A stretch of 23,563 nt of DNA from Paludibacteraceae bacterium (GTDB lineage: Bacteria; Bacteroidota; Bacteroidia; Bacteroidales; Paludibacteraceae): the NCBI GenBank assembly GCA_017560605.1, contig JAFZEQ010000067.1, forward strand, positions 1-23,563. The letters run 5' to 3'. Every line of letters starts with the position of its first letter. Positions within the stretch are counted from its first letter, which is position 1. A program made the position numbers and the translations under genes. Under the pieces are notes generated by a model. It saw nothing but the letters and a program-made list of their open reading frames with translations, was not told the DNA's origin and did not search any database. This document shows positions 7,904 through 16,648 of the stretch, in pieces.

Positions 7904-10900
7904 ATGAAAAAAACATTTTTATTTCTTCTTGCAATCTCTGCTGCATTGTTCGTTAATGCTGAGATTCGCGTATTGAGCGATGTGAAGTTGGGCGAAGGTT
8001 ATTTTCCTCGTTTTGCCGATGCGGAAACAGTTACTTATCTCGCAGCAGAAAATGCTCGTTATGTAGCTGAACCAACTGATGTGGATGCTGAACTTCGTGT
8101 AGATAATGAGAATCTTGATCTCAATCTCTATCGTAACGGCGAGCATATCGTTCTCAAACCTCATGGTGATGTTAACTACATTTGGTCTTCACTATCTCCT
8201 AACAAAAAGTACATTCTCTTTAATACCTTGCATGGTACAGCTATTTGTGACTTGTCTGGTAAAGAGCTGGTGAACTTGGGAAATATCAATGCTCCTGTTT
8301 GGTATGGCAATGATTATGTGGTAGGTATGAATGATCAACATGATGGATACTTTATTACATCTTCTGAGATTATGATGGCTTCTGTTGATGGTGTAGAGCG
8401 CGTTGCTTTGACCAAAGCCGAAGATATGGGTTATTATCCAAATGTGGATGCATTTTCTGGTCGTATTGTTTATAGCAATGAGAAAGGTGAAATCCGCATG
8501 TTGCAACTTAATCTAACAGAGCAACCAATTCGTAAATCTCTTCCACGCCTAGTACAAAAACCTAATGCAAATCTCTTGGCAGATATGGAGCGTAAATCCA
8601 AACGCGTTGCAACACAAGAGGCAGCATCTTATAAGATTTACATCAATCCAGGTCACGGTGGTTACGGTGGTGATGACCGTGGTATGTATTTATATCCAAT
8701 CTTTATTAATGGTCAAGTAAATGAAGCTGGTGGTTATACCAAGGAGCAAACATTCTGGGAAAGTCAATCTAACCTCGATAAGGGTCTTCGCTTGGATACT
8801 ATGCTTCGTGCACTTGGTTTCCAAACCAAACTTTCACGTGTTACTAATACTGAAGATGATGACCGTTCTTTGTCTGCGATTGTAGCAGAAGCTGATGCTT
8901 GGAATTCGGATTTTATGCTTTCTATTCACTCTAATGCAGGTAATCCATCTAACTATATTCTTCAACTCTATTCTGGTATTACTCCAGGTGATAATCGTAC
9001 CTATAGCCACATGCCTGTTCATTCTGAAACAAGTCGTAAAATTACTACTTTGATGGGTGATAACCAATATATGAATGAGGTAAGCTGCTGGACACGTGTT
9101 CCTTATATTGCAGGTGACAAGACTTTTGCTCGCGATATTATGGGCTGGAGCAATGGTTATGGTGTACTCCGTTGGTTGGATGTACCTGGTACTATTTCCG
9201 AGGGTATGATGCATGACTATCTTCCAGAAACTTACCGTCTTGTGAATATTGATTACAAACGTCAAGAATCTTTCTATTTTGCTAAGACTTTCTATACATG
9301 GTTCTGTGGAAAAGAGTTGCCTTATGGTGCTATCGGTGGTAGAATCCATGATGTCTATCAAAAACAACTTTTCCCTGACTATAAGCCAAATAAGAATACT
9401 CGAGACGTATACCGTCCTATTCTTAATGGTCTAGTGGAATTGTGGCAAGATGGTCAAAAACTTGCTTCTTACACTACTGATACATTATATAATGGTTGCT
9501 ATTTCTTTTGGGATCTCAAACCTGGTACTTACGTAGTTAAGGCGATGCCTAATGGTTATTATCCACAAGAAGATACATTAGTAGTGGAGAATGATAAAAT
9601 CTCTTATGCAAACTTTGGCTTGCAGATGAAACGTGAAACTCCTCCTGTAGTACTTGACTATAGTCCAAAGGTAGAGATAACAGACAGTGTTCTTGTTTCT
9701 ACTAATCTTACATTCTCTTTTAACTGGGATATGAATGAAGAGGAAACAGCTGCTGCTCTTACTATTACACCAGCGGTAGAGGGTACTGTTACTTTTGAGG
9801 ATGATGCTCATACTATGCGTTTCAAACCAGCTTCACGTTTCGAGCCAGGTACAGAGTATACTGTTACTTTGGGTACTGGCGCTTGCCACCCAGATGCTAC
9901 ATTTGATAACCACTTGCAAGAGCCATTTACCTTCAAATTCCGTACTCAAAACCGTGGTGCAGTGCGAGTAATTCAAACTTATCCTGTTGATGGTTCAGAA
10001 GGTAACCCTGTAGATGCAGCTTTCATTGCTATCTTTGATAATAAGTTGGCTAATTCATCTAATAAATACTTCAAGGTATATGACGCAGCTGGTAATGATA
10101 TTAGTCCTGTTTCTCGTAATGTAAAACTCAATGGTGCAGCTCCTGCTCCTTATGGATCTGCTAAGTTTGAATTGAAGGCAGGTACTTTAAAACCAAATTC
10201 TGAATACAAGATGGTAATAGGTGCTGAGGTTGTAGATGTTAATGGTGTTATTGTAAATGATCCAGTAACAGTTACCTTCAGAACTGGTGACGAAGTGACT
10301 TCTGCTCTTCCAATCTTGAATAATTTGGATTCACTCTATTTCGAGGGTGATAAGGAAACTTCTGTAGGCGTTACATCTGTTTCAACATTGAGAAACACTG
10401 CTTCTAAGTTCGAAGGCTTGGCTTCTAATAAGTTGACTTATACCTTTGCAGAAGCTAATGGTGAGGCTGTTTATGTGGTAGATGATGTTACTGCTATCAA
10501 GGGTAATAGTCTCTCTACATTCGGTATGCATATCTTCGGTGATTATACTTTCAATACTCTATATGCGAAATGGGCTGTTGAAGGTGATATCCAGTACACC
10601 AAGATTTGCGACCTTGATTATGCGGGTTGGCTCTATCAAGAGGCAGATATGTCTTCTCTTCCAGAAGGTGTGGATTACCAATTCATGGGCTTCAAGATCG
10701 TTCGTGGTACCTCTTTCCTTTCAGAGAAGGGCGAGGTTAGCATTGATGCTTTGCGTGTTGAATTTGAAGAGTCCATAGATTCTGGTGTGGAGGATGTTGT
10801 AACTCCTGCAGATGCTAATTGCAAGTCAATTGAGAATGGCTATCTCAATATACAAGTTGATGGAGTGAACTACAATGCTCAAGGAGCTGTTGTGAAATAA
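7904..10900 (+). CDS. Secreted N-acetylmuramoyl-L-alanine amidase (Amidase_3) with propeller-like and Ig-like domains, copy 2
   Basis: A 998-residue paralogue of the protein at 2413, collinear over its whole length. Signal peptide 1-19 (VNA|E); propeller-like repeats to about 210; Amidase_3 core about 243-470 with H251 in NPGHGG, E286 in FWESQSN, H342 in SIHSN and E433 in ISEGMMHD; then a carboxypeptidase-regulatory-like domain, two Big_5-like Ig domains, a beta-sandwich-like region and the terminal NG-hnI-G-Y module. All expected zinc and catalytic residues are kept, so this is not a decayed copy. Differences from copy 1 are spread out, including the stretch after the GHGG motif (YGGDDRG against WDSNDRL) and the loop after GDNRTYSHMP, both near the likely catalytic groove. 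It ends at a terminator related to that of copy 1. Peptidoglycan as the substrate is inferred from the family. Confidence 0.87.
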   Translation: MKKTFLFLLAISAALFVNAEIRVLSDVKLGEGYFPRFADAETVTYLAAENARYVAEPTDVDAELRVDNENLDLNLYRNGEHIVLKPHGDVNYIWSSLSPNKKYILFNTLHGTAICDLSGKELVNLGNINAPVWYGNDYVVGMNDQHDGYFITSSEIMMASVDGVERVALTKAEDMGYYPNVDAFSGRIVYSNEKGEIRMLQLNLTEQPIRKSLPRLVQKPNANLLADMERKSKRVATQEAASYKIYINPGHGGYGGDDRGMYLYPIFINGQVNEAGGYTKEQTFWESQSNLDKGLRLDTMLRALGFQTKLSRVTNTEDDDRSLSAIVAEADAWNSDFMLSIHSNAGNPSNYILQLYSGITPGDNRTYSHMPVHSETSRKITTLMGDNQYMNEVSCWTRVPYIAGDKTFARDIMGWSNGYGVLRWLDVPGTISEGMMHDYLPETYRLVNIDYKRQESFYFAKTFYTWFCGKELPYGAIGGRIHDVYQKQLFPDYKPNKNTRDVYRPILNGLVELWQDGQKLASYTTDTLYNGCYFFWDLKPGTYVVKAMPNGYYPQEDTLVVENDKISYANFGLQMKRETPPVVLDYSPKVEITDSVLVSTNLTFSFNWDMNEEETAAALTITPAVEGTVTFEDDAHTMRFKPASRFEPGTEYTVTLGTGACHPDATFDNHLQEPFTFKFRTQNRGAVRVIQTYPVDGSEGNPVDAAFIAIFDNKLANSSNKYFKVYDAAGNDISPVSRNVKLNGAAPAPYGSAKFELKAGTLKPNSEYKMVIGAEVVDVNGVIVNDPVTVTFRTGDEVTSALPILNNLDSLYFEGDKETSVGVTSVSTLRNTASKFEGLASNKLTYTFAEANGEAVYVVDDVTAIKGNSLSTFGMHIFGDYTFNTLYAKWAVEGDIQYTKICDLDYAGWLYQEADMSSLPEGVDYQFMGFKIVRGTSFLSEKGEVSIDALRVEFEESIDSGVEDVVTPADANCKSIENGYLNIQVDGVNYNAQGAVVK

Positions 10901-10920
10901 TAAGTATATATTAATACCTA

Positions 10921-10957
10921 AAAAGACAGGGGACACAAATTTGTGTTCCCTGTTTTT
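10921..10957 (+). terminator. Intrinsic terminator after the second amidase gene
   Basis: ACAGGGGACACAAA (10926-10939) pairs with TTTGTGTTCCCTGT (10940-10953) over 14 positions with a single G-T wobble; in practice the innermost pairs open to form the loop. A T run follows at 10952-10956, and flanking A and T bases can extend the stem. It shares the ACAC/GTGTTCCC core with the terminator at 5432-5467. It isolates the downstream secA unit. Confidence 0.9.
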
Positions 10958-11020
10958 CTTCAATCTTTCAACTTTTAACCTTCAACTTTCAATGTTCGAT
11001 TATAAAACTTTGGGTTAAAA

Positions 11021-11052
11021 TTTGCATAATTGCATTTTTTTTTGTAACTTTG
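11021..11052 (+). promoter_or_regulatory. Bacteroidetes -33/-7 promoter of the secA operon
   Basis: TTTG at 11021-11024 and TAACTTTG at 11045-11052 are 20 bases apart, fitting the Bacteroidetes consensus. The spacer holds two TGCA tetramers four bases apart (11023-11026 and 11031-11034) and a run of nine T. Transcription should start near 11056-11060, giving a leader of about 65-70 bases. Confidence 0.85.
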
Positions 11053-11058
11053 CGGGCT

Positions 11059-11080
11059 ATTTTATACGATGGTATAAAAT
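11059..11080 (+). promoter_or_regulatory. Perfect hairpin at the 5' end of the secA leader
   Basis: ATTTTATAC (11059-11067) and GTATAAAAT (11072-11080) are perfect reverse complements around the loop GATG. It sits at or within a few bases of the predicted transcript start, about 45 bases before the secA ATG, so it could protect the mRNA 5' end or regulate translation. It lacks a T tract and is AT-rich, so it is not a normal terminator. The function is inferred. Confidence 0.5.
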
Positions 11081-11125
11081 GTCATAATAATTTAATTATT
11101 AATTGTTAATTATTTACTAAAAGAT

Positions 11126-14100
11126 ATGGGTTTTATAGATATTATTACTAAACTATTTGGCAACAAGTCTCAAAAGGATATGAAGGCTGTTATGCCATAT
11201 GTAGAGCAGATAAAAGCTGTGTATGCTGAAATTGATGCGTTGAGCCACGATGAATTACGTGCTCGCAGTGCGTCATTAATGCAACGTCTGCAAGATGCAG
11301 TAGCGGATAATAAGAATAAAATAGCCGAACTTAAGTCCGGTATTGAGGCTTTGGAGATAGATCAGCGTGAGAAGGTGTATAATGATATTGATCGTCTAGA
11401 AAAAGAGGTGTTAGATATCTATGATAAAACTTTGAGAGATATTCTTCCTGAAGCGTTTGCTATTGTCAAGAGTACAGCTCGTCGTTTTACTGATAATGAA
11501 ACTGTTGAGGTGGTGGCTACTCAGATGGATCGTGATTTTGCTGCGGATACTCGCTTTGATTTTGTGGAAATAGACGGTGATAAGGCTATATATCATAACT
11601 CATGGACTGCTGGTGGTAACGAGGTAGTATGGGAGATGGTGCATTATGATGTACAGCTGATTGGTGGTGTGGTTTTGCACGAGGGTAAGATTGCTGAGAT
11701 GGCGACAGGTGAAGGTAAGACCCTTGTTGCTACTTTGCCAGTGTTCTTAAATGCTTTAACTCATGAGGGTGTCCATGTTGTAACAGTCAACGATTATTTG
11801 GCAAAGCGTGACTCTGAGTGGATGGGCCCTCTTTATATGTTCCATGGATTGACTGTGGATTGTATTGATAAGCACAAACCAAACTCGGATGAGCGTCGTA
11901 AAGCGTATGCTGCGGATATTACTTTTGGCACCAATAATGAGTTTGGTTTTGACTATTTGCGCGATAATATGGCCACGAGTCCAATGGATCTAGTGCAGCG
12001 CAGCCATAATTATGCTATCGTAGATGAGGTCGATTCTGTTTTAATTGATGATGCACGTACTCCTTTGATTATCAGCGGACCTATACCAAAGGGCGATGTT
12101 CAAATGTACGATGAGTACAAGCATCGTGTAGAATTGCTTGTGCGTACTCAGAATACTTTGACAACAAAATTATTGGTTGAAGCAAAGTCTAAGATGGCTA
12201 GCGAAGATGAGAAGGAACGTGAAGCAGGTGAGTTGGCTTTGTTTAGAGCGTTCAAAGGTATGCCTAAGAGTAAGGCGCTTATCAAATATCTAAGTGAGCC
12301 AGGTGTAAAGGTGCGTTTGCAGAAGACGGAGGCCTTCTATATGCAAGAAAACGAAAAGAATATGCATATAGCCACAGATGAGTTGTATTTTGTGATTGAC
12401 GAGAAACATAAAACAATTGAGTTAACTGATAAAGGTATTGATACGCTAACTGGCAATACAGATGATCCTAAGTTTTTTGTGCTTCCTGATGTTGGATTGG
12501 AAGTGGCAGAGATAGAGAATTTAGATTTGTCAGCAGATGAAAAACAACAGAAGAAGGACGAAGTGATGGCTAATTATAGCATCAAGTCTGAGCGTGTGCA
12601 TACTGTACATCAATTGTTGAAAGCTTACACGCTTTTTGAAAAGGATGTAGATTATATTATAGACGACAATCAAGTTAAAATCGTTGACGAACAAACTGGT
12701 CGTGTAATGGATGGTCGTCGCTGGTCTGATGGTCTCCATCAAGCGGTAGAGGCAAAGGAAAATGTCAAAGTCGAGGGTGCTACACAAACTTTTGCAACAA
12801 TTACGTTACAGAATTATTTCCGCATGTACCATAAACTTGCGGGTATGACAGGTACTGCGGAAACAGAGGCGGGAGAGCTTTGGAATATTTATAAGCTAGA
12901 TGTTGTAGTTATCCCAACCAATAGACCTATTGCTCGCGAGGATATGAATGATCGTATTTATCGTACTAAACGAGAAAAATACAACGCCGTAATCGAAGAG
13001 ATAGTAAGATTAGTTGCTGCTGGTCGCCCTGTCTTGGTTGGTACAACTTCGGTAGAAATTAGTGAATTGCTAGCACGTATGTTGACCTTAAGAAAAATCA
13101 AACATAATGTGCTGAATGCTAAGTTGCATCAACATGAGGCTATGGTTGTTGCGGAAGCTGGACGTCCTGGTGTGGTTACTATTGCTACCAACATGGCTGG
13201 TCGTGGTACTGATATCAAACTGACTAGTGAGGTTAAAGAGGCTGGAGGTCTTGCTATTATTGGTACAGAACGTCATGAGAGTCGTCGTGTGGATCGTCAG
13301 TTGCGTGGTCGTGCGGGACGTCAAGGAGATCCTGGTTCTAGTGTCTTCTATGTCAGCATGGAAGATGATTTAATGCGTATGTTTGGATCAGAGCGTCTAG
13401 CGGGTCTGATGGATAAAATGGGTTTCCAAGAAGGTGATATGATAGAGCATTCTATGATCTCTAGTTCTATTGAACGAGCTCAAAAGAAGGTTGAGGAGAA
13501 TAACTTTGGAATTCGTAAACGCTTGATTGAGTATGATGATGTAATGAATCAACAACGTAATGTCATTTATGCTAAGCGTCATCACGCTCTAATGGGTGAG
13601 CGTATAGGTGTAGATATCACCAATATGATATATGATACAGCATATGCGATGATTGAAGAGGCACGTGCAACTCTTGATTATGAGGGACTACAACTCGCTG
13701 TGATGCAAGTGTTTGCAATGGAGGTTCCTTTTGACGAAAATGCTTTTAGATCTAGTAAGGAGAGTGCTCTTTTAGAGCGATTGGGTGACGCAGCTATGGA
13801 GGTCTTTAAACGTCGTATGGATACTTTGCAAAAGGTTGCTTATCCTGTTATTAAGAAAGTGTATGAGGAGCGAGGTGCAATGTACGAAAATATTCTTATA
13901 CCGATAACGGATGGTAAGAAAGTGTATAATGTAGCTGTAAATCTTAAAGAAGCATATGAGACAGAGTGCAAGGCTATAGTACGTGAGTTTGAAAAGCGTA
14001 TGGTGCTCTTTGTGATAGATGATGAGTGGAAGGATCATCTTCGTCAATTAGATGATTTAAAACAATCTGTTCAAAATGCAAGTTATGAGCAAAAAGATCC

Positions 14101-14452
14101 TCTTTTGATTTATAAATTGGAGTCGTTTAATATCTTTAGACAAATGCTTGATAACTTCAATAGACGCACAATTTCTATTCTACTTCGTGGCCAAATACCT
14201 AATCGTGATCCAGAGGATGTACGTCAAGCACATGCGCAACAACGTCAAGATTATTCACGCTATCGTGCACAAAAAGATGCAGTAGCTCGTGCAGCTGCAG
14301 CAAGTGGTCAAGCAGCAGCGGCCAATCGTGATACACGTGAACAACAACGTACAGAACCTTTACGTGTTGAAAAGAAACCTCGTCCTAATGACTTGTGTCC
14401 ATGTGGGTCTGGAAAGAAGTATAAACAATGTCACGCTAAATTAGAAGCATAA
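11126..14452 (+). CDS. secA: Preprotein translocase ATPase SecA
   Basis: SecA is the ATP-driven motor that pushes unfolded preproteins through SecYEG. In these 1108 residues I see the nucleotide-binding Walker A motif MATGEGKTL (192-200), the DEVD motif (300-303) followed by [11 protein letters not shown], the NMAGRGTDI and [14 protein letters not shown] helicase-type motifs of the second ATPase domain, and a C-terminal zinc-binding SEC-C tail with C1091, C1093, C1102 and H1103. It is longer than the roughly 900 residues of E. coli SecA because of extra segments, including an N-terminal Lys/Glu-rich helical stretch (about 60-100) and a Lys/Glu-rich insert after position 340; I recall SecA of about 1100 residues as usual in Bacteroidetes. 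A Gln/Ala/Arg-rich linker precedes the zinc tail. It is the first gene of the operon; its stop overlaps the lgt start by one base. Confidence 0.97.
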   Translation: MGFIDIITKLFGNKSQKDMKAVMPYVEQIKAVYAEIDALSHDELRARSASLMQRLQDAVADNKNKIAELKSGIEALEIDQREKVYNDIDRLEKEVLDIYDKTLRDILPEAFAIVKSTARRFTDNETVEVVATQMDRDFAADTRFDFVEIDGDKAIYHNSWTAGGNEVVWEMVHYDVQLIGGVVLHEGKIAEMATGEGKTLVATLPVFLNALTHEGVHVVTVNDYLAKRDSEWMGPLYMFHGLTVDCIDKHKPNSDERRKAYAADITFGTNNEFGFDYLRDNMATSPMDLVQRSHNYAIVDEVDSVLIDDARTPLIISGPIPKGDVQMYDEYKHRVELLVRTQNTLTTKLLVEAKSKMASEDEKEREAGELALFRAFKGMPKSKALIKYLSEPGVKVRLQKTEAFYMQENEKNMHIATDELYFVIDEKHKTIELTDKGIDTLTGNTDDPKFFVLPDVGLEVAEIENLDLSADEKQQKKDEVMANYSIKSERVHTVHQLLKAYTLFEKDVDYIIDDNQVKIVDEQTGRVMDGRRWSDGLHQAVEAKENVKVEGATQTFATITLQNYFRMYHKLAGMTGTAETEAGELWNIYKLDVVVIPTNRPIAREDMNDRIYRTKREKYNAVIEEIVRLVAAGRPVLVGTTSVEISELLARMLTLRKIKHNVLNAKLHQHEAMVVAEAGRPGVVTIATNMAGRGTDIKLTSEVKEAGGLAIIGTERHESRRVDRQLRGRAGRQGDPGSSVFYVSMEDDLMRMFGSERLAGLMDKMGFQEGDMIEHSMISSSIERAQKKVEENNFGIRKRLIEYDDVMNQQRNVIYAKRHHALMGERIGVDITNMIYDTAYAMIEEARATLDYEGLQLAVMQVFAMEVPFDENAFRSSKESALLERLGDAAMEVFKRRMDTLQKVAYPVIKKVYEERGAMYENILIPITDGKKVYNVAVNLKEAYETECKAIVREFEKRMVLFVIDDEWKDHLRQLDDLKQSVQNASYEQKDPLLIYKLESFNIFRQMLDNFNRRTISILLRGQIPNRDPEDVRQAHAQQRQDYSRYRAQKDAVARAAAASGQAAAANRDTREQQRTEPLRVEKKPRPNDLCPCGSGKKYKQCHAKLEA

Positions 14453-15360
14453 TGTTAGGATTCATAACCTGGGATGTAGACCCGATATTGATTCATATCG
14501 GAGATGGTGGAATTCGTTGGTATGGATTACTATGGGCTATTGGTATATATTTGGCCTTTCGTATTCAGGTAAAACTATATAAAAATGAGAATTGCCCTGC
14601 CGAATGGACTGATAAACTTTTTATGTGGATGGTTATAGGTCTTATTATTGGTGCTCGAGTAGGTCATTGTTGGTTTTATGAGTGGCATAATGTAACCGCT
14701 CCAAATATGGCGGCATATTGCCATCATATGGGTATATCAACAGAACCAGTTCAAATATTTGGATGGACTATTAACTATCGAAACCCTTACATAGAGAATC
14801 CATTACGTTTGATTAAGATTTGGGAAGGTGGACTCTCTAGTCACGGAGGTGCATTTGGATTGTTGACGGCAGCCTGGTTGCTGAATAAAAAAGTTTTTTC
14901 TAAGGAGCCTAAGTTCCGAACATCCTTGTTGTGGATTATGGATCGTTTGGTTGTAGGAGTCTGTGTTACAGCAACTTTAATTCGTTTGGGTAACCTGATG
15001 AACTCGGAGATCTATGGCACTCCTACTGACTTGCCATGGGGCTTCGTGTTTGTTCGAGATGGCCAACTTTTGCCTTGCCATCCAACTCAAATATATGAAA
15101 TGCTTTATTGCATTGTGGGATTTGTTGTTACATGGTATCTATATTGGAAAAAACAGGCGTATAAGCGTGAAGGACTTTTATTGGGTGTCTTTTTAGAGAT
15201 TATATTTTTAACGCGCTTTATGTTAGAATTTATAAAGAATGATCAAGAGGCATTTGAGGAAAATTATATCTTGAATATGGGTCAATTGTTGTCGTTGCCA
15301 TTCATTATTTGGGGTGTTTATTTAATTTTTCGAGCCTTTAAAAAACCTTTGGAATCTTGA
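14452..15360 (+). CDS. lgt: Prolipoprotein diacylglyceryl transferase Lgt
   Basis: Lgt transfers diacylglycerol from phosphatidylglycerol to the lipobox cysteine of prelipoproteins in the inner membrane, the first step of lipoprotein maturation. The 302-residue polytopic protein carries the motifs WEGGLSSHGGAFG (124-136, with H131 in the place of the essential His), the Lgt signature RLGNLMNSEIYG (178-189), LPCHPTQIYE (207-216), and R255 in a TRFMLEF segment near the C-terminus. Its ATG overlaps the secA stop (TAATG), which suggests translational coupling of an export motor to a modifying enzyme acting on its products. Its last bases overlap the probable TTG start of the next gene. Confidence 0.96.
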   Translation: MLGFITWDVDPILIHIGDGGIRWYGLLWAIGIYLAFRIQVKLYKNENCPAEWTDKLFMWMVIGLIIGARVGHCWFYEWHNVTAPNMAAYCHHMGISTEPVQIFGWTINYRNPYIENPLRLIKIWEGGLSSHGGAFGLLTAAWLLNKKVFSKEPKFRTSLLWIMDRLVVGVCVTATLIRLGNLMNSEIYGTPTDLPWGFVFVRDGQLLPCHPTQIYEMLYCIVGFVVTWYLYWKKQAYKREGLLLGVFLEIIFLTRFMLEFIKNDQEAFEENYILNMGQLLSLPFIIWGVYLIFRAFKKPLES

Positions 15361-16646
15361 TAAAATGGCGCATTGTTATACTTCTACTTTTATGTAGTTT
15401 CTCACTTATCTCTGTTGCTCAGAAGGTAAGTGATGATATAATGTCTTTGGGGTTGGTATCATTTGATGGGAATTTTGTTACTAAATCAGATACAATTATA
15501 GAGAATGACACTATATCGCAAATTGCAGAGCTAGCAGCTAGCTGTGATACAATTTCACAGGTAGATACGACTGCCACAATCTTAGTTCATCCCTTATGTT
15601 TGCCATTGATGTATGTTCCTATGACTTTTCCGTCTTTAGGTGATACAATATCCCGAAATCCGTATTCTAGTTATGCGATTTGTACAAAAGCATTAAAGTA
15701 TATAACAGCGAACCATGCTGATTTATATGTTTCTATAAGTGATCCTACTAGAATGCAAAAACTAGAAATAGGTTCAACAAAAATTTATAAAACATTTGTA
15801 GATGATAATGTAGATGATAAACTTGATATTAAACGGTCTGTCAATGGCAAGTATTCTTACTGGAAGAAAAGTGCATATTTATCATTGCAAATAACGCAAA
15901 ACTATGCAACAGATAATTGGTATCAAGGTGCTGTAAATGCTTTTACAATGTTGGGCAATGTCAAAGCTTATGCCAATTATAAAAAAGAAAGTTTTTCATG
16001 GGAGAATTCTGTAGAGTGGCGAATCGGTGTTAGCGCTGTAAGTGGAGATACCGTTCATAAATTAAATACAACGGACGATCGATTCCAAATATATTCCAAG
16101 TTTGGTTATCAAGTCCATAAGAAATGGTATGTGTCGATGTTCGCTGATTATAAGACAAACTTGTTCCCTAATTATAAAAAGAATTCTGATCAGCTAAATG
16201 CTACATTTTTGACACCGATGCGTTATTCTATGGGTATAGGTGTAGACTGCAAGATTTTAAAGGGATTATCATTTAACTTTTCTCCTGTTACCTATAAGAT
16301 GGTTTATGCATTTGTGACCGATCCTACAAGAATTAATGTGGCGGACTTAGGTGTAGAGGAGAATAAGAATATAATGCATGAAGTAGGTAGTTCTTTGCGT
16401 TTGGAATGGAAGTGGAAGCCGATAAGAGAAATAGCATTAGATACTAAATTCTACTTTTTTACTAATTATAAGCAGATTGAGACTGAGTTAGAAATTAATG
16501 TTGACTTTATTATTAATAGATATATGTCTGCCAAGTTAATGTTGCATCCTCGATATGATGGTACAATTGATGAAGTAGCAGAGCAAAAATCAAAACTACA
16601 ATTTAAAGAAGTAATAAGTGTGGGTTTTGCACATACATTTAGATAA
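15357..16646 (+). CDS. DUF3078 outer-membrane beta-barrel-like protein with TTG start
   Basis: A 429-residue protein. The TTG at 15357, overlapping the lgt stop by four bases (TTGA), is the only start I see that gives a proper signal peptide (1-21, ending SVA); the next in-frame ATG lies after it, at residue 29. Residues 30-160 are a poorly conserved-looking, Thr/Ser/Asp-rich stretch in which DTISQ occurs twice. From about 165 it shows the DUF3078 pattern: alternating aromatic and polar strands, WKKSAYLSLQITQNYATDNW, the YSKFGYQVHKKWYVS segment, and a strand-like end at HTFR. The family is Bacteroidetes-specific and thought to be outer-membrane; no function is established to my knowledge. It sits between lgt and fmt in the operon. 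A second member is at 22468. Domain call good; function unknown. Confidence 0.8.
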   Translation: MIKWRIVILLLLCSFSLISVAQKVSDDIMSLGLVSFDGNFVTKSDTIIENDTISQIAELAASCDTISQVDTTATILVHPLCLPLMYVPMTFPSLGDTISRNPYSSYAICTKALKYITANHADLYVSISDPTRMQKLEIGSTKIYKTFVDDNVDDKLDIKRSVNGKYSYWKKSAYLSLQITQNYATDNWYQGAVNAFTMLGNVKAYANYKKESFSWENSVEWRIGVSAVSGDTVHKLNTTDDRFQIYSKFGYQVHKKWYVSMFADYKTNLFPNYKKNSDQLNATFLTPMRYSMGIGVDCKILKGLSFNFSPVTYKMVYAFVTDPTRINVADLGVEENKNIMHEVGSSLRLEWKWKPIREIALDTKFYFFTNYKQIETELEINVDFIINRYMSAKLMLHPRYDGTIDEVAEQKSKLQFKEVISVGFAHTFR

Positions 16647-16648
16647 TT

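Larger units (their letters stand above)
5525..10957 (+). repeat. Tandem duplicated glycosidase-amidase unit, copy B
   Basis: Second copy of the unit at 3-5467, in direct orientation, separated from it by about 57 bases. Reading frames, gene spacing, promoter core and terminator stem all have counterparts in copy A. I see no transposase, integrase or tRNA at either edge. Confidence 0.8.

Noticed and set aside
1..10960. Mobile element as the carrier of the duplicated unit.
   Set aside because: No transposase, integrase, terminal inverted repeats, target duplication or tRNA is visible at 5407-5586 or 10901-11125; unequal recombination between repeats is enough to explain it, though the left edge is outside the window.
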